This document shows positions 29,944 to 42,210 of a stretch of 64,000 bases of DNA, piece by piece. Both the position numbers and the translations under genes were made by a program. Source of the stretch: Kalaharituber pfeilii (taxonomy: Eukaryota; Ascomycota; Pezizomycetes; Pezizales; Pezizaceae); the NCBI GenBank assembly GCA_015179045.1, contig WHUZ01000012.1, positions 806,001-870,000 on the forward strand, in the 5' to 3' direction. The notes under the pieces are model-generated. The model searched no databases. It saw only the letters and a list, made by a program, of their open reading frames with translations, and had not been told where the DNA came from. Every line of letters starts with the position of its first letter. Positions within the stretch are counted from its first letter, which is position 1.

Positions 29944-32900
29944 TTAGTCAGAGAGAAGGTGGGCGTAATCATCTGCTGATGCAAATGTTGGTAGATGCTT
30001 GAGCTTGCGCTTCTTTTTCTTCTTTCCATCTTCATCATCCGCTGCGTCCGCTTTTACCTGCTCACTACCTTTTTGTGCTTTCCTGCCTTTTTTGGTTGAT
30101 GAAGGCGCATTGATACCGGCGCTGGTTTCCAGCTCTGCAGCAAATGCCTTCTCAAGATCCATATCAACATCAACACCTGATGGAATTTCTACCTCGTCAT
30201 CGGACTCCCAAACGTCACTTCCTTCGGAATCCAGCCCAAGAGATGCATCGTCAAGTGAGTCTTCAAAGGCTTGAGCGGCAAGTTTGGGCTTCTGAAGCGA
30301 GGCAGCAATAGCCGAGTCAAGGGACATGCCGCCATACTTATCCTCGCGTTCTTCAGCATTGGATTTTTCAAAGCTACCATCGTTGCTGTCCTCACTGTCA
30401 TCCAAATCGCTGAGAGCTGCATCATCCATATCCACATCATCATCCACTTCAAGCTCTGGCTTGCTTTGAACCAATGCTTTCCAGATATCGTCTTCTCCAT
30501 CATCATCATCGCTTTTACTTGTCTTTTCATTGCTCTTTTTAGACTTTTCTTTGGTTATGCTTCCTCGTTGGTTGAAGTATTTATGGAAGAAAACTTCATC
30601 CACTGGAACCTCCTCGATTTTCCTCTTCCAAAATTGTTCAGAGTTGACAGGCTGCTGTGCCTTTCCCGTGCTTTTTATCGATACTAGCACTCCTTTAGAA
30701 TCTGGTCCTTGAAGGGGTTGCATAATCGACTGTCCTCGTGTTGTCTTCCGCGTAGTAGGATTACGAAATACGAAACGATCGAGGAAATGTGTGAGAGTGT
30801 GGAGAGATAAATCAGGTTTACCAGGCATCCCCTTCTTATGTAGATAACATGATGCGTACAAGGATACAGAGGGGTGAAAGTGTGATACGAATGGAATCTG
30901 TGAATTAAGTTAGAGTGCTTAAATGGACATTGTATAGATGCCAGAACTTACAACTTCCCAAAGACAAGTTCTGTCTGCATTAGCGAAGACAGGGTCTCGT
31001 TTTCTCCCGTCGTATGAATTTGTCATTTTTTTAGTGTCTTTTTCCATATCTTCCTTCAACGTATCCAACGCTACACGACTATCCTTTTCGTCGTCATCGG
31101 GCACATCCCTGAAAACCTCCTCCTCATCATCCCCAGTTTCTGGAGTATCTAGCATTGTTCTTAGGCTCGGGAATGTGGATTCAAGCTCATTGAGAAGGTA
31201 GAAAACTCCACATATAAAAGCAGGCTGGTGTAATGTTGACACCTGTACCAGTCTCTTCACAAATGCCTTGATTCGTTTGATATTTGTGTCAGCCTTCAGG
31301 GCTTTGAAGAGGAGGTTGAGATACATTGATTGCTTCGAAGAGGTTAAGATTCTTTGGTCCAATAGAGATTCATATAATGTGCGGTAGAATCTATCCAACA
31401 CTATTTGTTTTGCCGCAGAAACCTGATGTATTAACATGAGGGCTTGAATGCTTGTGTTGAAGTTTCCCGAATGAGTAATTCGGAATAGTGTGTTAATGTG
31501 TTTCTCGAAAATGTCATCATCTATCTTTGAAAACGGGAAAGCCCGATTTACTCCAGTCAAAACTGCAGAGATAAGTTTTGCGTTAAGCTCCTCATTTGCC
31601 AGTGCTGCCCGTTCGGCCTCTTCAAGCTTCTTTTTCGCCTTCTTGGAAAGCTTGCCATTCTGGTCTATGGGTTTCTGAGATGCGCTTTTTATGGCATTAG
31701 CGTTATTGTGTTGGTGGGGTTTCGTTAATAGACTCGTGAAAACAGCAAAATATACATCAATTAGCTTATTGGCAATCTCAAAATCTCGACCGGATATGAT
31801 GGTTTGGTTCAGGGTAATCATAGCGTAATATTTTGCGCTTGATGAATTCCCTGGCCGGAATAATACCTCAGATTCAATTGCATTGATAATGATCGCTTTC
31901 ATGGCTGGATGTGTCTGCTGGAGTTGCAATAAAAGGAAAGATACTTTAGAAGCAACCTTTCGATCCGTATCCCCTAACTTATTCACCAGAAGCCGCAGTA
32001 GGTTTGCTTCTTGTTCTGGCTTCTCCTTCAATAACTCCCAAACGTATCCAACAGCGTGACTCCTAGCAAATACCAGCTGGTCTGCGCACAGCCCTTCCAA
32101 TACCTTCAGGACTTCGAAGTAAAAGTTTTTCAGCCAATCTTCAAAAGTCCAAACAAGTAAATGCAAATCAGTGACCTCTTTCGCACCAAGCCCTGGCTGC
32201 TTTGCAAATGCCTTTAGTTTTCTCCCTGAAGGTAAAACACGACCGGAAGCAAAGAGATCTTTTATAGCAGCCAAAGCAGCGATTGCTTGCGAACGAGACT
32301 TCTTTTTAGCCAAGGAAAGGAGAGTTTCGAGGGTTTTTATTGTGTGGAGAGGTGACTCTTGGGAAATTAAGGTGAGAGCTGAGACTTTATCAGATAGTGT
32401 CCCGGAATTCATGATGGTTGCCAAAAACTGCCTATCAGAAGTTTTTGTCAAGTGCGTTGTCGAGTAAAAATTGTTTTCTTGTGTCAGTAATTCTTTCCCC
32501 CGGCTATGTAGTGATTGTATTGTGGATGCTGGTGGATTGGGGCCATCAAGAAGACTAGGCAACTCATATGCGTGCCAATCCGAGCGGGGAGGGAAGAGCT
32601 ATATAGAATTAGTACTGTTTGGATGTACCAATAAATGTTAGCTACGTACCAGTTTTCCCTTAGTATGCTTTGTGATAACTGGGAGATTAGCTTGCAATTT
32701 CACCCCTCCATTTGTAGTCTTAATGCTGTCTATTTTCTGCTGATCTTCCTTTTTATACTTATCCTCATCTTCCTTCGCATCCTCCTCTTCCTCCCCTTCC
32801 TCGGAAACCTCATCATCATTCACAACCTGTTTCACCGAGGATGCCTTAACATCATGCCCCATGTCACGCATAAGCTTCTCGATGTCTGCTCTAAGTTCTT

Positions 32901-33507
32901 TTTCAGCTTTTGACTGGGTTCCTTCGATAATTTCCTCCTCGGAATCAGCATCCAAATCTTTAACCAAATCAAGGTCATCCTTAGTTCCCCCAAGCTCTAG
33001 AATTTCCTTCAACAGATCCTCCTCTGCGATCTTCTTCTTAGATTTGTTGGATCCCTTGGCTAGCTGAGGATTCCTGCTGACATCACCGCTTGTATTGCTG
33101 GGTTTAGCTGCCTCCTTCGTCTGAGAATGCTTGTTTTGTTCTTCACGTCTTCTTTTCACTCCTCGAGGTTCGCTTGAGCTAGACTGTGCACTTGGTTGCT
33201 TTGCAGGCGTCTGATACTTGGACACAGGTTTGATCGTAGCTTTCTTCTCTTCATTCTTCCTTTCCCCCTCGCCCTTCGCCTTGTCCTTGCCCTTCTGTTT
33301 CCACTCTTGCACACCAACTGCCCCTCCAGAATTGGCCTTTTGCATGCCCTCAGATATCCTTTGCTGGAGCCTTTTCAAGACATCTCCTGAGAGGTCCAAT
33401 TCTCCTGCTACCGTGGTGGATGGGCCGACGTTGCCCGCGGGGGTGGATTGTGACGCTACGGCAGCAGACGTTGACCCGGCTTTCTTCGATTTGTTCTTTC
33501 GAGCCAT
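29944..33507 (-). CDS. MAK21: Mak21/Noc1, 60S ribosome biogenesis factor (CBF/Mak21 domain)
   Basis: Three exons, 33507-32650, 32598-30952 and 30897-29944, total 3,459 nt (1,152 residues); all joins are in phase 0. The first exon encodes a Lys/Glu/Ser-rich N-terminus with acidic stretches (EEGEEEEDAKEDEDK). The second carries the HEAT-like Noc1 body and the CBF/Mak21 domain (LISAVLTGVNRAFPFSKIDD onward), ending RDPVFANADRTCLWEV. The third continues IPFVSHFHPSVSLYASCYL and ends in an acidic region and a Lys/Arg tail (KKKKKRKLKHLPTF). In yeast, Mak21 pairs with Noc2 on early 90S/pre-60S particles in the nucleolus. The start at 33507 (MARKNKSKKAG) fits the family; an upstream in-frame Met at 33723 lies inside the divergent neighbour's promoter and is unlikely. 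Confidence 0.93.
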
Positions 33508-33804
33508 TAGGAAGGCTTCCGCCGTAACCAAGGCTGGATTGACACGAAGTAGGCTGACCCAAACGCTCTGCCTGGCTGGAGCTCTGTGCGGGGAGAGGCA
33601 CGGTGGTGAATGCGGCAGTTGTAGCAAGAAAATTTCGGAGGCCGCGGGGGTGCGGGACGCAGGGAAGAGATCTCCGGCGGCTTGGCGCGGCCGCACTAGC
33701 GGAGGCCCGCTGCGACATCCCACTTCTCAATGCCCGGAAATTACGCACAGCCAACACACTCTTCTCAGTCGCTACGAATTGGACCTCGCTTCGCTGCGAA
33801 AAGA
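33508..33804. promoter_or_regulatory. Shared divergent promoter of MAK21 and the prolyl-tRNA synthetase
   Basis: The two start codons are 297 bp apart (222 bp if the upstream Met at 33730 is used). The segment is GC-rich, unlike most intergenic DNA here, and has no clear TATA box. Frames running through it on both strands look like extensions of the flanking genes rather than a separate gene. Confidence 0.4.
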
Positions 33805-36224
33805 ATGCCCCGCCCGGCCCCACCACTCCTGCGAGCAGCCTCGTGGCTCAGGCTCTCCGCTTCTCGCCCTCCGCTCTACGTCTACCAGTCGTGCAGACTC
33901 ACTCCGCGGGGCAATTTACGGCTTCTAGCGGCCTCGACATCCGCCGCGCCCGTCGAACAGCCTGCAAAGAAGCCAATAGCTGAGCTTCCATATGATCCGA
34001 GGACTCCCCTTACAATAGACCACAGGAATCGGCTCAGTACATTCTTTGCTCCTACAGGCGGAATAAGCGTAGCGGACAAGAACGGTGCACCGAGTATTCT
34101 CAATTCTTCGTGAATACAAGGCTAACAATTGGTGCTAGAGGATGTCCATGCATTGCTTGTCCGAGCGGGCTACATACGGCAGGTATGCAGTTAGAGGAGT
34201 CCCGTCTTGCCCTGCTGGAGCTGACACTGTTCAAGGCCTACTCCGGAATTTTCCATTTGCTACCGTTGGGACTGAGGGTACAAGACAAGATTGAAAAGCT
34301 CATTGACAAGCACATGCGCGCAGTTGGTCGGTATCATCACAATTGCACATTATACCGCCACTACTGACTTTGGGAGAGGTGCCTCTAAGCTTGCCTTATC
34401 GACAATCTCATCAGAAGCTCTATGGAAACAGTCGGGACGCTTGGAGAAGGGTGGTCAAGAGGTATTCCGGGACACTACTATAGCCCCTTGGCCTTTGCTA
34501 ATATACCCAACCAGCTCATCCGCTTTAAAGACCGCAAAAATTCCAAATTCCTTCTCTCCCCCACTCACGAGGAAGAAATCACTTCCCTCGTCGCCTCCCT
34601 CGTTACCTCTTACCGCCAGCTTCCGCTACGCTTGTATCAGATCAGTACGTCGTGGTTAAATGATTTTCTCACGCTGCTTCACCCCCCCGGGATCCAGCTC
34701 TAATGGATGAAGTTCAGCTCGCAAGTATCGCGACGAAAGGCGTCCACGCGCAGGGCTTCTTCGATGCAGGGAATTCATGATGAAAGATCTATACACTTTC
34801 GATGTTGACGAACAGACTGCCATTGCTACGTACAATAGCATATGCAGACAGTATCGATCTCTCTTCCAGGAACTCAAAATCCCGTTCATCGTTGTAAGTA
34901 ACCCACCCATACCTATTCCGCTCCTTTCTCGACTGTACTTATATTCCCCTAGGCTGAAGCAGACAGTGGCACCATGGGCGGCACCATCTCCCACGAGTAC
35001 CACTACCCCTCCCCGACTGGAGAAGACGTCGTAATCTCCTGTACCTCGTGCGGCTACGCTGCAAACGAAATTTGTGCCAAATCCGCCCCTCCCAAACCCA
35101 CATCGAAATACGACCCCGAAGTCGCCGTCTTCCATGGCATCACCAAAGATCGCAAAACCCTCATCAACGTCTTCTACCCTAAACTCCGCGAGCCTGCCAT
35201 TGACACCAAAAAGCCCCGAATTCAAGACGCAGACAAACATGCTGACCCCCTCCCGCATGAAGGAAGCATTCACTTCAACGAGGTGAACCCCCATCGCATC
35301 AAGGAGCTCATCCACGATTACGACCCCAGCGTGAACTCTCCCCTCGAACTCTTTCGCCAGCATTTTACCGAGTTCGATCCTACTGCCTCTCACATCAACC
35401 CCCCAGACTTAGACCACCCGCCCAAAAAACATAGTTCCATCATCAACATTTACGATTACCGCCTCTCCTTCTTCCCCGACCTGAAAACCTCCTTTGCCAA
35501 CCATAGCCAACTCTCCGCGCAATTCTTTGCCTCCAAGGACATCCCCACCACCACCATCGACCCCTCTTCGAAACCCGACGTCCCGCCTCTCAACATGCTT
35601 AAGATCGTCGAGGGGGACCTCTGCCCACGGTGCTCGAACGGCTCCCTGACCCTCACTACCGCAATCGAACTCGGTCACACCTTCCACCTAAGCACCCGTT
35701 ACAGCGCCCCCCTCAATGCAAGAGCCTCGTCGTGCTCTGAGGAGGACCAAGGCAAAATGATGCTAATGTCCATGGGGTGCCATGGGGTCGGCGTCTCGCG
35801 CATGATTGCGGCAATCGCTGAGGGCTATCGCGATTCCAAAGGCCTCATGTGGCCGCGCGTCATTGCGCCGTTCGAGGTCTGTATAGTGGGTACCAAAGGC
35901 GAGGGAATGGAGGATGTTTATGACATTATTACCTCAGAGGAGCCCGATTCCGACAGAGATGAGCCCGAGCCCGGGAGCGGCGTACGAGAAGTAAGGAAGT
36001 TGGACGTGATTCTAGACGATCGGGGTAAGACACTAGTTTGGAAGATGAACGACGCCGACTTGATCGGTTACCCTGTGGTGTTGGTGCTCGGCAGGGTATG
36101 GAATACAGAACGGAAAGTCGAAGTCCAATGTAGGAGTAAGGGATTGTATGGGAAGGGCAAAAGCTTGATAGTAGAGGTTGGGGAACTGAGGAAGGTGGTG
36201 AATGAGTTGCTAAATGATTTGTAG
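33805..36224 (+). CDS. Prolyl-tRNA synthetase, organellar (class II) type
   Basis: Seven exons: 33805-34084, 34139-34182, 34236-34326, 34379-34461, 34515-34644, 34718-34893 and 34953-36224. They total 2,076 nt (691 residues). The enzyme charges tRNA-Pro with proline. The N-terminus (MPRPAPPLLRAASWLRLSA) is Arg/Ala/Leu-rich without acidic residues, as in a mitochondrial presequence; another Met lies 25 codons upstream at 33730. Class II motifs are visible: AYSGIFHLLPLGLRV, RFKDRKNSKFLLSPTHEEE (motif 2), KYRDERRPRAGLLRCREF, and GCHGVGVSRMIAAI (motif 3). The anticodon-binding domain follows from WPRVIAPFEVCIVG. Bacterial-type architecture and the presequence fit the yeast AIM10/human PARS2 group. 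Introns are 51-73 bp, with good branch sites (GGCTAAC, GCTGAC). It is divergent from MAK21. Confidence 0.9.
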
Positions 36225-36492
36225 AAGGTAGGGAAGTAGTATATGCCTGATAGCTTTCTGAGTTGCATTTCCTGTAATATTTGGTTGGATCACATTGACA
36301 TGTATAAAGAAACTTCTTCGTCACAAAGAACATACAGACTTCCTATCCTGCTTAACAGACACGACTCCCGTGTATAATAGGCTAAGCATAGCTCACGACA
36401 ACATCCATACCATAAAGCACTTTTCCATAAAGAAATCAAGATAAACAGAAACTAACCCTTCATGCTCGACGTAAATATTCCATCGCCCAATC

Positions 36493-38704
36493 TTACACCT
36501 CATTACTCGGATACTCCACCCTATCAATCCCTACAAACTCCTCCTTCACACTTCTCATGCTCACAAATCTGCTTAACAGCGCCGCACTCCCTGCCTTATC
36601 ATTCGTCCCGCTTGCCCTTCCACCACCAAAGGGCTGCTGTCCAACCACGGCTCCCGTGCTCTTACAATTGAGATAAAAATTTCCACTGGCATACCGAAGC
36701 CCTTCCTCCGCCTGCCTCAATACTGCCCTATCTGATGCAAACACTGATCCAGTGAGTGCGTACCCACCGCCAGTGGAGTCCACCACCTTCAAAATCTCGG
36801 CAAAGGACTCATCAGGGTAAACATACACCCCCAAGATAGGCCCAAAGAACTCGACATTGAAGAGCTTGTGATGCGGATTCTTGGATACATAGATTGTTGG
36901 ATGGACATAGTATCCCTTTGAGTCATCATACTTCCCCCCAGTCAGGAGCTCCAACTCATTATCGTTCTTCGCATCGTCAATCACGCGCTTCAGCTTGTCG
37001 AAGCTGGCGCGATGGATCACGGGGCCAATGAAGTTCTGCGCATTATCGTCCGGAGCGCCAATCTTGAGTGCTTGGGTATCTGCCACAAGTCTTTTTGAGA
37101 ATTCCGGCCATATGGACTTGGGGACATATAGCCTGGATGTGGCAGAGCACTTTTGACCTTGATACTCAAATGCTCCGCGCACAGTTTGCGCTACAGCATT
37201 GGAAATATCAGCAGAGCTATGGATAAGGTGAAAATTCTTTCCTCCGCTCTCGCCTACAATGCGGGGGTACGACCTGTACCGCCCCTCCACGACTCCTTCA
37301 GCTATCTTGCCATATATATGGCGGAAGATCTGGGTTGATCCAGTATAATGCAAGGAAGCGAATTCCGGGTGCGACAGGACGGTGTTGGTGACCTGCTCAG
37401 CATCACCGGGGATGAACTGGATTACACTAGGCGGAAGACCGGCTTCTAAGAAAATCTTGTGGAGGAGGTAGTTGGAATAAACAGCTGACGGGGATGGTTT
37501 CCAGAGGACAACATTGCCGAGAAGAGCAGGTGCTGCTGCAAGGTTCCCTCCAATGGCAGTAAAATTGAACGGTGAAATAGCATATACGAATCCTTCGAGT
37601 GGTCGATATTCAACTCGGCTAGTTGATAAGTTAGCATCATGGCGTGGTATACAGGCAATTTGTGACATTGACGTACTTCCACACTCCGAATGAATTCTTC
37701 ACCGGCTGCTGCGCATACAACTCCTGTGCATACTGACAATTAAACCTTAAGAAGTCCACAATTTCCGCCGCCGCGTCAATCTCTGCTTGCCAAATATTCT
37801 TTCCCTGGCCCAACATCGTAGCTGCCATTACCTGATACCGGTACTTTCCGGAAATCAGGTCTGCGGCCTTGAGGAAAACTGAAGCGCGGTCGACGAAGGA
37901 TAGACGCTCCCATTCTTGTTTGGCCTTGAGGGCGGAGGCAATTGCCTGCTGAACAAGCTCAGGAGTGGCTTGGGAGGCTTCTGCGAGAACGGTGGCGTGG
38001 GAGGAAGGGATGTGCTGGGGAACGGTAATGGTTGTGGTTATCTATGTGGGGGGGTGGGGGTGTTAAATTAGTTACGTCCTTCATTGAGCTTCGAGAAGCT
38101 TCACGGGGATAGAATAGGGCAGAAAGTTTCAGAATGAGGAAGGACAGCAGGGAAATACTGGTGACCTACAGGCTTGCCATCAATGACAAGCGGTATCTTG
38201 TATGGCATATCCTTCTTAATTGCAACAAGAGCATCTTCAATGCCTTTCCTATCCGCTGAGCCCTTGTGGTAGTGCCGCTATAATGCTCACAGTCATGTTA
38301 GCAAGCTCCCAAATTGTAGCAGGGCCCGTACCAGGAGTTCCAGCCCATGATCATAACGCGTAAGAGCGGGAGAAGTGGGGGTGGTCACTTACATTGGGCT
38401 CATTCTCCACAGCAGGAAGCTTAAACGCAGCTAGGGTTGCCATTGCTCTTGTATATGTTACTGGAGATCCTCTCGATATCGATGTTAAAGGCGAACACCA
38501 AATGCGAGACGGAGCAAGCACAGAAGAGGTGGGGGCAGCAGGAGTGGTGATTGAGCCAGCAATCCCGGGGCGAGGGAGTGGGGCAGCACGCCAACGGCCC
38601 AGATGATACGTCTTTCGTCGCCCAGCACCTGTTGTGGCAGCAGTGGCAAGTCTTGGTGAGCGCAGTATCTGCTGTACGCAGGAATCCGACAACCGCAGCA
38701 ACAT
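36493..38704 (-). CDS. PUT2: Delta-1-pyrroline-5-carboxylate dehydrogenase, mitochondrial
   Basis: Four exons, 38704-38393, 38277-38170, 38041-37677 and 37618-36493, give 1,911 nt (636 residues). The enzyme (PrnC/Put2, ALDH4 type) oxidises P5C/glutamate semialdehyde to glutamate with NAD+ in proline catabolism. Visible motifs include NRVEYRPLEGFVYAISPFNF, the substrate-binding GSTQIF region, the catalytic Glu in VGESGGKNFHL, the catalytic Cys in YQGQKCSATSRLY, and VEFFGPILGVYVY near the end. I chose the upstream start (38704) because it adds a basic, mitochondrial-type leader (MLLRLSDSCVQQILRSPRLA). A second Met at 38443 (MATLAAFKLP) begins the mature-like part and could give a form without the leader. 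A G-rich hexamer tract lies 66 bp upstream of the ATG. Confidence 0.92.
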
Positions 38705-38770
38705 GCTCAGCCAAACTTAAGGTACAATTGAGGGATGGGCTTTTATGGGCTTTTATACATGCGGCCAGCT

Positions 38771-38847
38771 GGAGGGGAGGGGGAGGGGGAGGGGGAGGGG
38801 GAGGGGGAGGGGGAGGGGGAGGGGGAAGGAGGGGAGGGAGGAGGGGG
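38771..38847. repeat. (GAGGGG)n microsatellite, G-quadruplex candidate
   Basis: About ten tandem copies of the hexamer GAGGGG on the plus strand, decaying into GGAAGGAGGGGAGGGAGG. It sits 66 bp upstream of the PUT2 start codon, with the G-rich strand being the PUT2 template strand. Runs of four or five G separated by single A residues can form G-quadruplexes. Confidence 0.9.
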
Positions 38848-41265
38848 CATGACAGGTAGTGACAATGGCACACGCCCTCTGCTGGGGCCTGGGGGGAGGG
38901 ATCGACCTGCCTGCCCGCCTGCTTGAAGTGCGTGTCGGCTAGAGAGCAGAGAACAAGAACAAGAGCAAGGGCAGGGCGCGGTGCTAACTTGTAACTACGC
39001 TGGATGCCCCTCGATGAGCATCAGCTGCAGCACGCAGCCTCTCCATCTCCATCCATCCTGCCCATGCCTCTCCGCCCCTCTGCCAGCAGGTGGATGCTGT
39101 ACTCTACTCTATGATACCCCCTGCTTCAACCGAGCGCAGATCCCCCGTGCCCCCATCCCCCCCCCATCCCCCACCCCCATCCCCACCATCAACGTTAACG
39201 GCCGCCGGATACTAGCGGGCTTGGCAGACGCATGCATTGTGCATATGAATATTGCGGACGGTGTGTTCCCTACAGAGTAAAGAACGTACCTGCCTACTAG
39301 CTCGCAGCACGGATGCTTCCAGGGTAGCTGCGTCACGCGCTAGAAAATCCTACGGAGGGAATTTTCACCTGAGCCTGGACATTTGTGCACTGGATCCCTG
39401 GAAACGACATCTTTTGACCCATATCTATCTTCTTCAGTTTTTATCCAATTTTCAATCTGAAAGCAGGAATCAATTCTACGAGTCGAATCACATGGGCAAC
39501 CCGCAAATCAGGGAATATCTGAACCCATTGAGTCGCGAATTATGCAATTGGAAGGGGCCGAAAATTTCTATGGGATCCAACATGAAAGCCGCCAGTAGTC
39601 TCATGCCAAGCCCAATTCTTGCACTTATCTAGTACCGCCGCTTACTAATAAACAATAAGTAGGTATCCCGCACATTTTGCCCAGGCTAAGGGTTGTGCCA
39701 CACGCTAAAAGACTTCAATCTCTGGTGCATCCCTGGGTAGCAAAATCTCCCTAGCAGTCTCGGTCCGATTACCGTCTGCCTGCATGTCGAGCAGTCGGAA
39801 GCTAAAGGCAATGCGTCAGCCACGGATTGAAGAAACATTCCCTCCACTTCAGACTCCGGTCCGAGGCTACATATCAACTCCTCTCATGCATATAACTTGC
39901 TGCAACTTGACTTGATACACCCAATATTCATACACACCGCAAGCGCCCTCTGTATGCCCCTCCCTAAGGATATAAGCTTGTGTCGTTGTAAAACATAATA
40001 GCCACCCTCCACTCCCCACTTGCCCCTCCGACAAATGCGAGGGGCACCATGCAAGTTATGCAGTAATGCTTGGCACTTCACGGTAGGCGAGGATCTCGAA
40101 ATCATAATCGAAGAGCTCCTCTGCGAATTCATAGTATTGCGGATCGCGGCGCCAAGGGCGCGGGTAGGTAAATGTGAGCAAATATCGAGAGGCCACTGAA
40201 CCTTTAGAGGAAGTGGTTCCGGAGCGTGGTCCGGACATGAAACATCTTCCCGGTCAATGACAGGAAGGGGTGTGTTCTCGTACCCAGCCTAAAGAGACCG
40301 GTTGCCAAGCCGAATATTTAATATTTCTGCAACCAGTCTGTTATGGCCGGAGGCCGAAAATAATAGTCTGGGCACGAGAAAACCTCAATTTCCATCTCCT
40401 TCGAAAGAACGTGATTGATCTTGTCCCCACATCACAATTGCCTAGAACTGTTTACTTAGCACCCGATGTGCCGTAACCTCGTCGCCAGGTAGCCTTTTAG
40501 TTCTTCAACACGTGATACACCAGCCGACTGGTTAGTGAATATCTTCATTAGGCTTTTGGCAGACCACCTAATCATCCAATTACCTAATCTCCATGCTTCT
40601 ACTAATCCCTGGGGGCAGTCTCTGGGGACGAGGCTAGATATACTCGTAGTTCTCACTGGCGTACAGGCATTAAGTTCTGTTTGGCCTCGAAGCGCTCTTT
40701 TGTTCAATTTATTATATTTGTCCTCTCAAATTACTATCTGTAGTGAGCGAGCCAAGAATTATCTTCCTGTTTGTCTGAGGGTTATGAGATCATACCTGAC
40801 CCCAGTAGCACCCCCACAAGGTGTGGTGCAACATCCCTGCAAGCCTAGATGGATCACGTGCCACAGCTGTGAGAACGTTGAGGTACTTACAACAATCAGA
40901 ATTGAGATTGGAATTGGTGCCAGAGCGAACGACAAACGACATCAAACGTACTCTCGCACCCAGACTCTATGACGTGCATTCGCATAGTTATGTATTTTGC
41001 TCCTAAAGCAAGCCACAGAAACACAATGAATAAACCGAGGCACGTGCTCGTCTGGCGAGCGAGAACACATCAATCGTCTCCACGCTATACCCTCGTGCTC
41101 TGGATTTCGGAAATTGTGTTGCAAATAAAATCGAACCTGGATACGCCTTTTTCGTTCATTTGCCTAATGAATCAAACCCTGTAAACCCTGTAAACTCCTT
41201 CCGCCTCTCGTCCCCATCCCACTCCCCACAAACCGCGAGCACTCCAGCCTTTGGTGCGCTTACCC
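38848..41265. other. Long intergenic region between PUT2 and the dehydrogenase
   Basis: About 2.4 kb. It holds a C-rich run of CCCCAT-like units near 39145-39190 and one short frame at 40056-40238 listed separately. Other short frames (for example 39252-39632 and 40535-40972) show no protein features. I see no tRNA or transposon. Confidence 0.45.
40056..40238 (-). CDS. Possible small hypothetical protein (60 aa)
   Basis: A 60-codon ATG frame with balanced composition, rich in Tyr, Phe, Arg and acidic residues (SRYLLTFTYPRPWRRDPQYY). It looks more protein-like than its neighbours, but I recognise no family, and a frame this short can occur by chance. The nearest supported gene is over 1 kb away on either side. 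Confidence 0.25.
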   Translation of the reverse strand: MSGPRSGTTSSKGSVASRYLLTFTYPRPWRRDPQYYEFAEELFDYDFEILAYREVPSITA

Positions 41266-42210
41266 TCAATCTGCGGGTTCAATTCCACCCCCTCTAAATT
41301 CCTTGACACTCCCCGCCAGGCTGGTATCCATATCCTCCGCAATACACCTCTCGACTGCCTCTGTAATATCCTCCTCCCCCGCCGCCACATCCAACCACCT
41401 GCATCCAATCCCCCCCCCATATCCCTTCGTTCCCTTCTTTTCGCACAGCTCTACCACTAGTCTCGCTAGATCCTCCCTCGGCAAGGGTTTGGTCCTCACC
41501 CCCGTCCTACCCAACAGCACCTTTCCCGTCGGAGGAGCATCCACCAAAGACCCCGGCCTCACACTCACAGCACTAAAGTACCCCTCCTCATCCTCATCCT
41601 CAAGCGCCCCCTTCTCCTCCACCTGCCCCCTTTTCTTCTCCTTGAACCTCTTCACCTGAATCCTACACTCATTCACCAACACCTCGTCCACCTCAGTTTT
41701 TGCCTCCACATACGTCGGCACCACCTCCTTCCTCAGCTTCTCCCAATACTTCTTGTCCTCCTCAGACCACCACTCCGCCGCCTCCTTCCTACAAATAGAC
41801 CCACTAATCATTATAAACCTCTTGACCTTCCCCCCTGGCCCAAGTCCTTCCCCCCTTGCCTCATCAATAAACTTGAGCGCTGCGTCTCTCTCAACACTCA
41901 ACTGATCCTGCGGATGCCTGGGTATATTCGCTTTTGCCCCCGCTGCCCAAATTACCCACTGAATCTCGCCATCCTCCTTCGCCAGAAGCTCCTGCACCTC
42001 GTGCGACGAGATTCCATTTAAGTCATGCACCAGTGGGATCAGTTTTGCATCTAAATATGGCTTTGCCAATTCCATGATCTCGCTCACTTGCTCCGTGTTG
42101 CGGATGAGCGAGTACACCGTGTGCCCGTGAGACAGGAGAATCGAAATGATGCATTGCGCAGTCTTGCCGTGGCCGCCAATGACCAACACGGTGTGAGGCT
42201 TCGCACCCAT
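41266..42210 (-). CDS. Atypical short-chain dehydrogenase / NAD(P)-binding Rossmann protein
   Basis: A single exon of 314 residues. The N-terminus (VLVIGGHGKTAQ, residues 8-19) is a Rossmann dinucleotide-binding turn of the GxxGxxA type. It is followed by an Arg that could contact NADP (YSLIRN), a conserved VIWAAGA segment (about residues 86-92) and RFIMISGS (about 131-138). A charged Lys/Glu-rich insertion (about residues 188-212) separates the core from VRPGSLVDAPPTGKV, a typical C-terminal part of NmrA-like or YMR090W-like atypical SDRs. The classical YxxxK catalytic pair is not obvious, so the protein may be a regulatory or redox sensor rather than a standard dehydrogenase. The substrate is unknown. 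Confidence 0.8.
   Translation of the reverse strand: MGAKPHTVLVIGGHGKTAQCIISILLSHGHTVYSLIRNTEQVSEIMELAKPYLDAKLIPLVHDLNGISSHEVQELLAKEDGEIQWVIWAAGAKANIPRHPQDQLSVERDAALKFIDEARGEGLGPGGKVKRFIMISGSICRKEAAEWWSEEDKKYWEKLRKEVVPTYVEAKTEVDEVLVNECRIQVKRFKEKKRGQVEEKGALEDEDEEGYFSAVSVRPGSLVDAPPTGKVLLGRTGVRTKPLPREDLARLVVELCEKKGTKGYGGGIGCRWLDVAAGEEDITEAVERCIAEDMDTSLAGSVKEFRGGGIEPAD

Noticed and set aside
38551..38926. Frames with long Gly or Pro runs near PUT2
   Set aside because: They are translations of the GAGGGG microsatellite and antisense of the PUT2 leader.
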